From: Chitinivibrionales bacterium
GTDB taxonomy: Bacteria > Fibrobacterota > Chitinivibrionia > Chitinivibrionales > JANQEN01
Assembly (NCBI GenBank): GCA_030593665.1
Contig: JAUVGS010000087.1
Span: 1-7,636, forward strand
DNA length: 7,636 bases
Direction of reading: 5' to 3'
In this document: in pieces, positions 6,967-7,636 of the stretch
How the letters are laid out: every line of letters begins with the position of its first letter
How positions within the stretch are numbered: the stretch's first letter is position 1
The notes under the pieces: model-generated
What the model saw: only the letters and a program-made list of their open reading frames with translations
Told to the model about the DNA's origin: nothing
Databases searched by the model: none
Position numbers and translations under genes: made by a program

Positions 6967-6988
6967 ATTCCCGCATGCTTCTGGCGGG
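6967..6988 (+). repeat. Hairpin module, left copy (interrupted)
   Basis: The module begins ATTCCCGC and ends GCGGG; CCCGC 6970-6974 pairs with GCGGG 6984-6988 around a 9-nt loop. It matches the right-hand copy (7044-7065, minus strand) at 19 of 22 positions. The right copy continues directly into AATCCA, whereas here 20 bases (6989-7008) separate GCGGG from AATCCA (7009-7014), as if this copy had been interrupted. Confidence 0.6.
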
Positions 6989-7040
6989 CGAAGTGCGCAA
7001 AAGGTGTGAATCCAGTGTTTTTGGACAAATAGGGGCATGG

Positions 7041-7065
7041 ATTCCCGACAGAAACATTCGGGAAT
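7041..7065 (-). repeat. Hairpin module, right copy (intact)
   Basis: ATTCCCGA at 7041-7048 and TCGGGAAT at 7058-7065 form a perfect 8-bp stem around a 9-nt loop. Read on the minus strand it is the same module as 6967-6988 in opposite orientation and continues without interruption into AATCCA. No T-run follows, so it is not a standard intrinsic terminator for the SIS gene, though it lies downstream of it. Confidence 0.65.
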
Positions 7066-7127
7066 GACATTTTCGGCCAGACACTAATTATTAATATAAT
7101 CAATATATAGAAAATTGCTTACAAAAA

Positions 7128-7636
7128 TTACTCTCCGAAGAACTCCTCTTCAATCATAGCGCAGAGTGCGTGATACATCGGTTGATGGTACTCCTGAATA
7201 CGGAATGTTATATCCGATGGAGCGCAGATAGTCACATCACAAAACTGAGACATTGATCCGCCTTTCTTACCGGATAATCCCACCACACTCAGGCCCATTG
7301 CTTTACCGACATGAGCAGCATTGCATACATTGGGTGAATTACCCGAAGTACTTATTGCCAGCAACACATCGCCTTTTTGCCCATAGCCATAAACCTGCTG
7401 CGCAAAGACCATTTCGGCATTGACATCATTGGCAAACGCAGAAAAGAGGGATACCTGGCTTACCAGTGAAATTGCCGGTAATGCACGCTGTAGTCCATCA
7501 CAGAGCGCTTCACTGTTCTCAGCATCCACCGCACGGATTTTTTCAGCATCCTCCGTCGATACCTTACGCCTGAGCCTGAATTCCTTCATCAATTCACCGA
7601 CTATATGCTCCGAATCAGCAGCGCTTCCTCCATTAC
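7128..7636 (-). CDS. SIS-domain phosphosugar isomerase, GmhA-like (5' end beyond window)
   Basis: The frame is open to the right edge, so the true start lies outside. 168 complete residues are visible; about 40-50 N-terminal residues are expected to be missing. Reading in from the edge, the first residues are NGGSAADSEHIVGELMK, the sugar-phosphate loop of the GmhA branch of the SIS family, so the internal TTG-ATG near 7587-7592 is not a start. Further motifs: NDVNAEMVFAQQ, the phosphate-binding AISTSGNSPNV, and near the C-terminus RIQEYHQPMYH. The His and Glu of EHIVGE (7605-7607, 7593-7595) and the Gln and His of QEYHQPMYH (7194-7196, 7170-7172) have the spacing of the four metal or catalytic ligands known in zinc-dependent GmhA (H61, E65, Q172, H180), so the enzyme looks functional. 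GmhA converts sedoheptulose 7-phosphate to D-glycero-D-manno-heptose 7-phosphate for surface glycans, in the cytoplasm. The exact substrate is uncertain since related SIS proteins differ. The protein ends at TAA 7128-7130. Confidence 0.9.
   Translation of the reverse strand, partial: NGGSAADSEHIVGELMKEFRLRRKVSTEDAEKIRAVDAENSEALCDGLQRALPAISLVSQVSLFSAFANDVNAEMVFAQQVYGYGQKGDVLLAISTSGNSPNVCNAAHVGKAMGLSVVGLSGKKGGSMSQFCDVTICAPSDITFRIQEYHQPMYHALCAMIEEEFFGE

Larger units (their letters stand above)
6930..7090. mobile_element. 161-bp MITE-like element with 21-bp terminal inverted repeats
   Basis: The ends 6930-6950 and 7070-7090 are inverted repeats matching at 20 of 21 positions (core GTGTCTGTCCGAAAA; the right end has G for T in CTGTCC). 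The outermost TAATTA is itself palindromic, so it could be part of the repeat or a duplicated target; a TA target is equally compatible. There is no reading frame of useful size inside, so it would depend on a transposase supplied elsewhere. Inside are two inverted copies of a hairpin module (see 6967-6988 and 7044-7065) and GTTTTTGGACA at 7017-7027, the inverse of TGTCCGAAAAC at the left end with one mismatch. It lies 37 bp downstream of the SIS gene stop codon and could also form a structured 3' end of that transcript. The family is not identified. Confidence 0.65.

Overview
The window looks like accessory chromosomal DNA from a Gram-negative bacterium of the FCB type. Fibrobacterota (Chitinispirillum-like) or a related candidate phylum is my best guess. 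The guess rests on one very large secreted protein with a C-terminal type IX secretion (T9SS type A) sorting domain (PNPFN near its start, GVYIMRL near its end) and on beta-sandwich modules I associate with such genomes. This is recognition by eye, not a search result. All three genes are on the minus strand.

Layout from left to right: (1) 1-493 has no gene. Its main feature is a tandem array at 130-340 made of 7-mers (GACGATG) mixed with 6-mers (GACGAG). (2) 494-1009 encodes a small nucleotidyltransferase-fold protein with a clear ribosome binding site and no partner gene. (3) 1010-1248 is AT-rich. It holds a small TTGCA dyad, two copies of CACAGAGA, and a second, unrelated 7-bp array (CAATTNN, 1204-1252) that runs into the stop codon of the next gene. 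(4) 1249-6693 encodes an 1814-residue exported multi-domain protein: signal peptide, a carbohydrate-binding-like jelly roll, an adhesin-type module, three Ig-like domains, two fibronectin III-like domains, further beta modules and the sorting domain. No catalytic domain is recognised. (5) 6694-7127 has no gene. It holds the large gene's ribosome binding site, a 32-bp near-perfect palindrome whose two arms each carry TATAAT on the coding strand, and a 161-bp MITE-like element with 21-bp terminal inverted repeats and two inverted internal hairpin modules. (6) 7128 to the right edge is the C-terminal part of a SIS-domain phosphosugar isomerase related to GmhA. Its start lies outside the window.

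The genes do not form an obvious operon: the gaps are 239 and 434 bp and each holds repeats or regulatory-looking DNA. The SIS enzyme would act in cytoplasmic sugar-phosphate metabolism (heptose supply for surface glycans if it is a true GmhA). The large protein would sit at the cell surface or be released. The nucleotidyltransferase is cytoplasmic with unknown target. I see no complete new multi-gene system. The most interesting material is non-coding: two heptameric arrays on either side of the nucleotidyltransferase gene, the promoter palindrome, and the composite inverted-repeat element.
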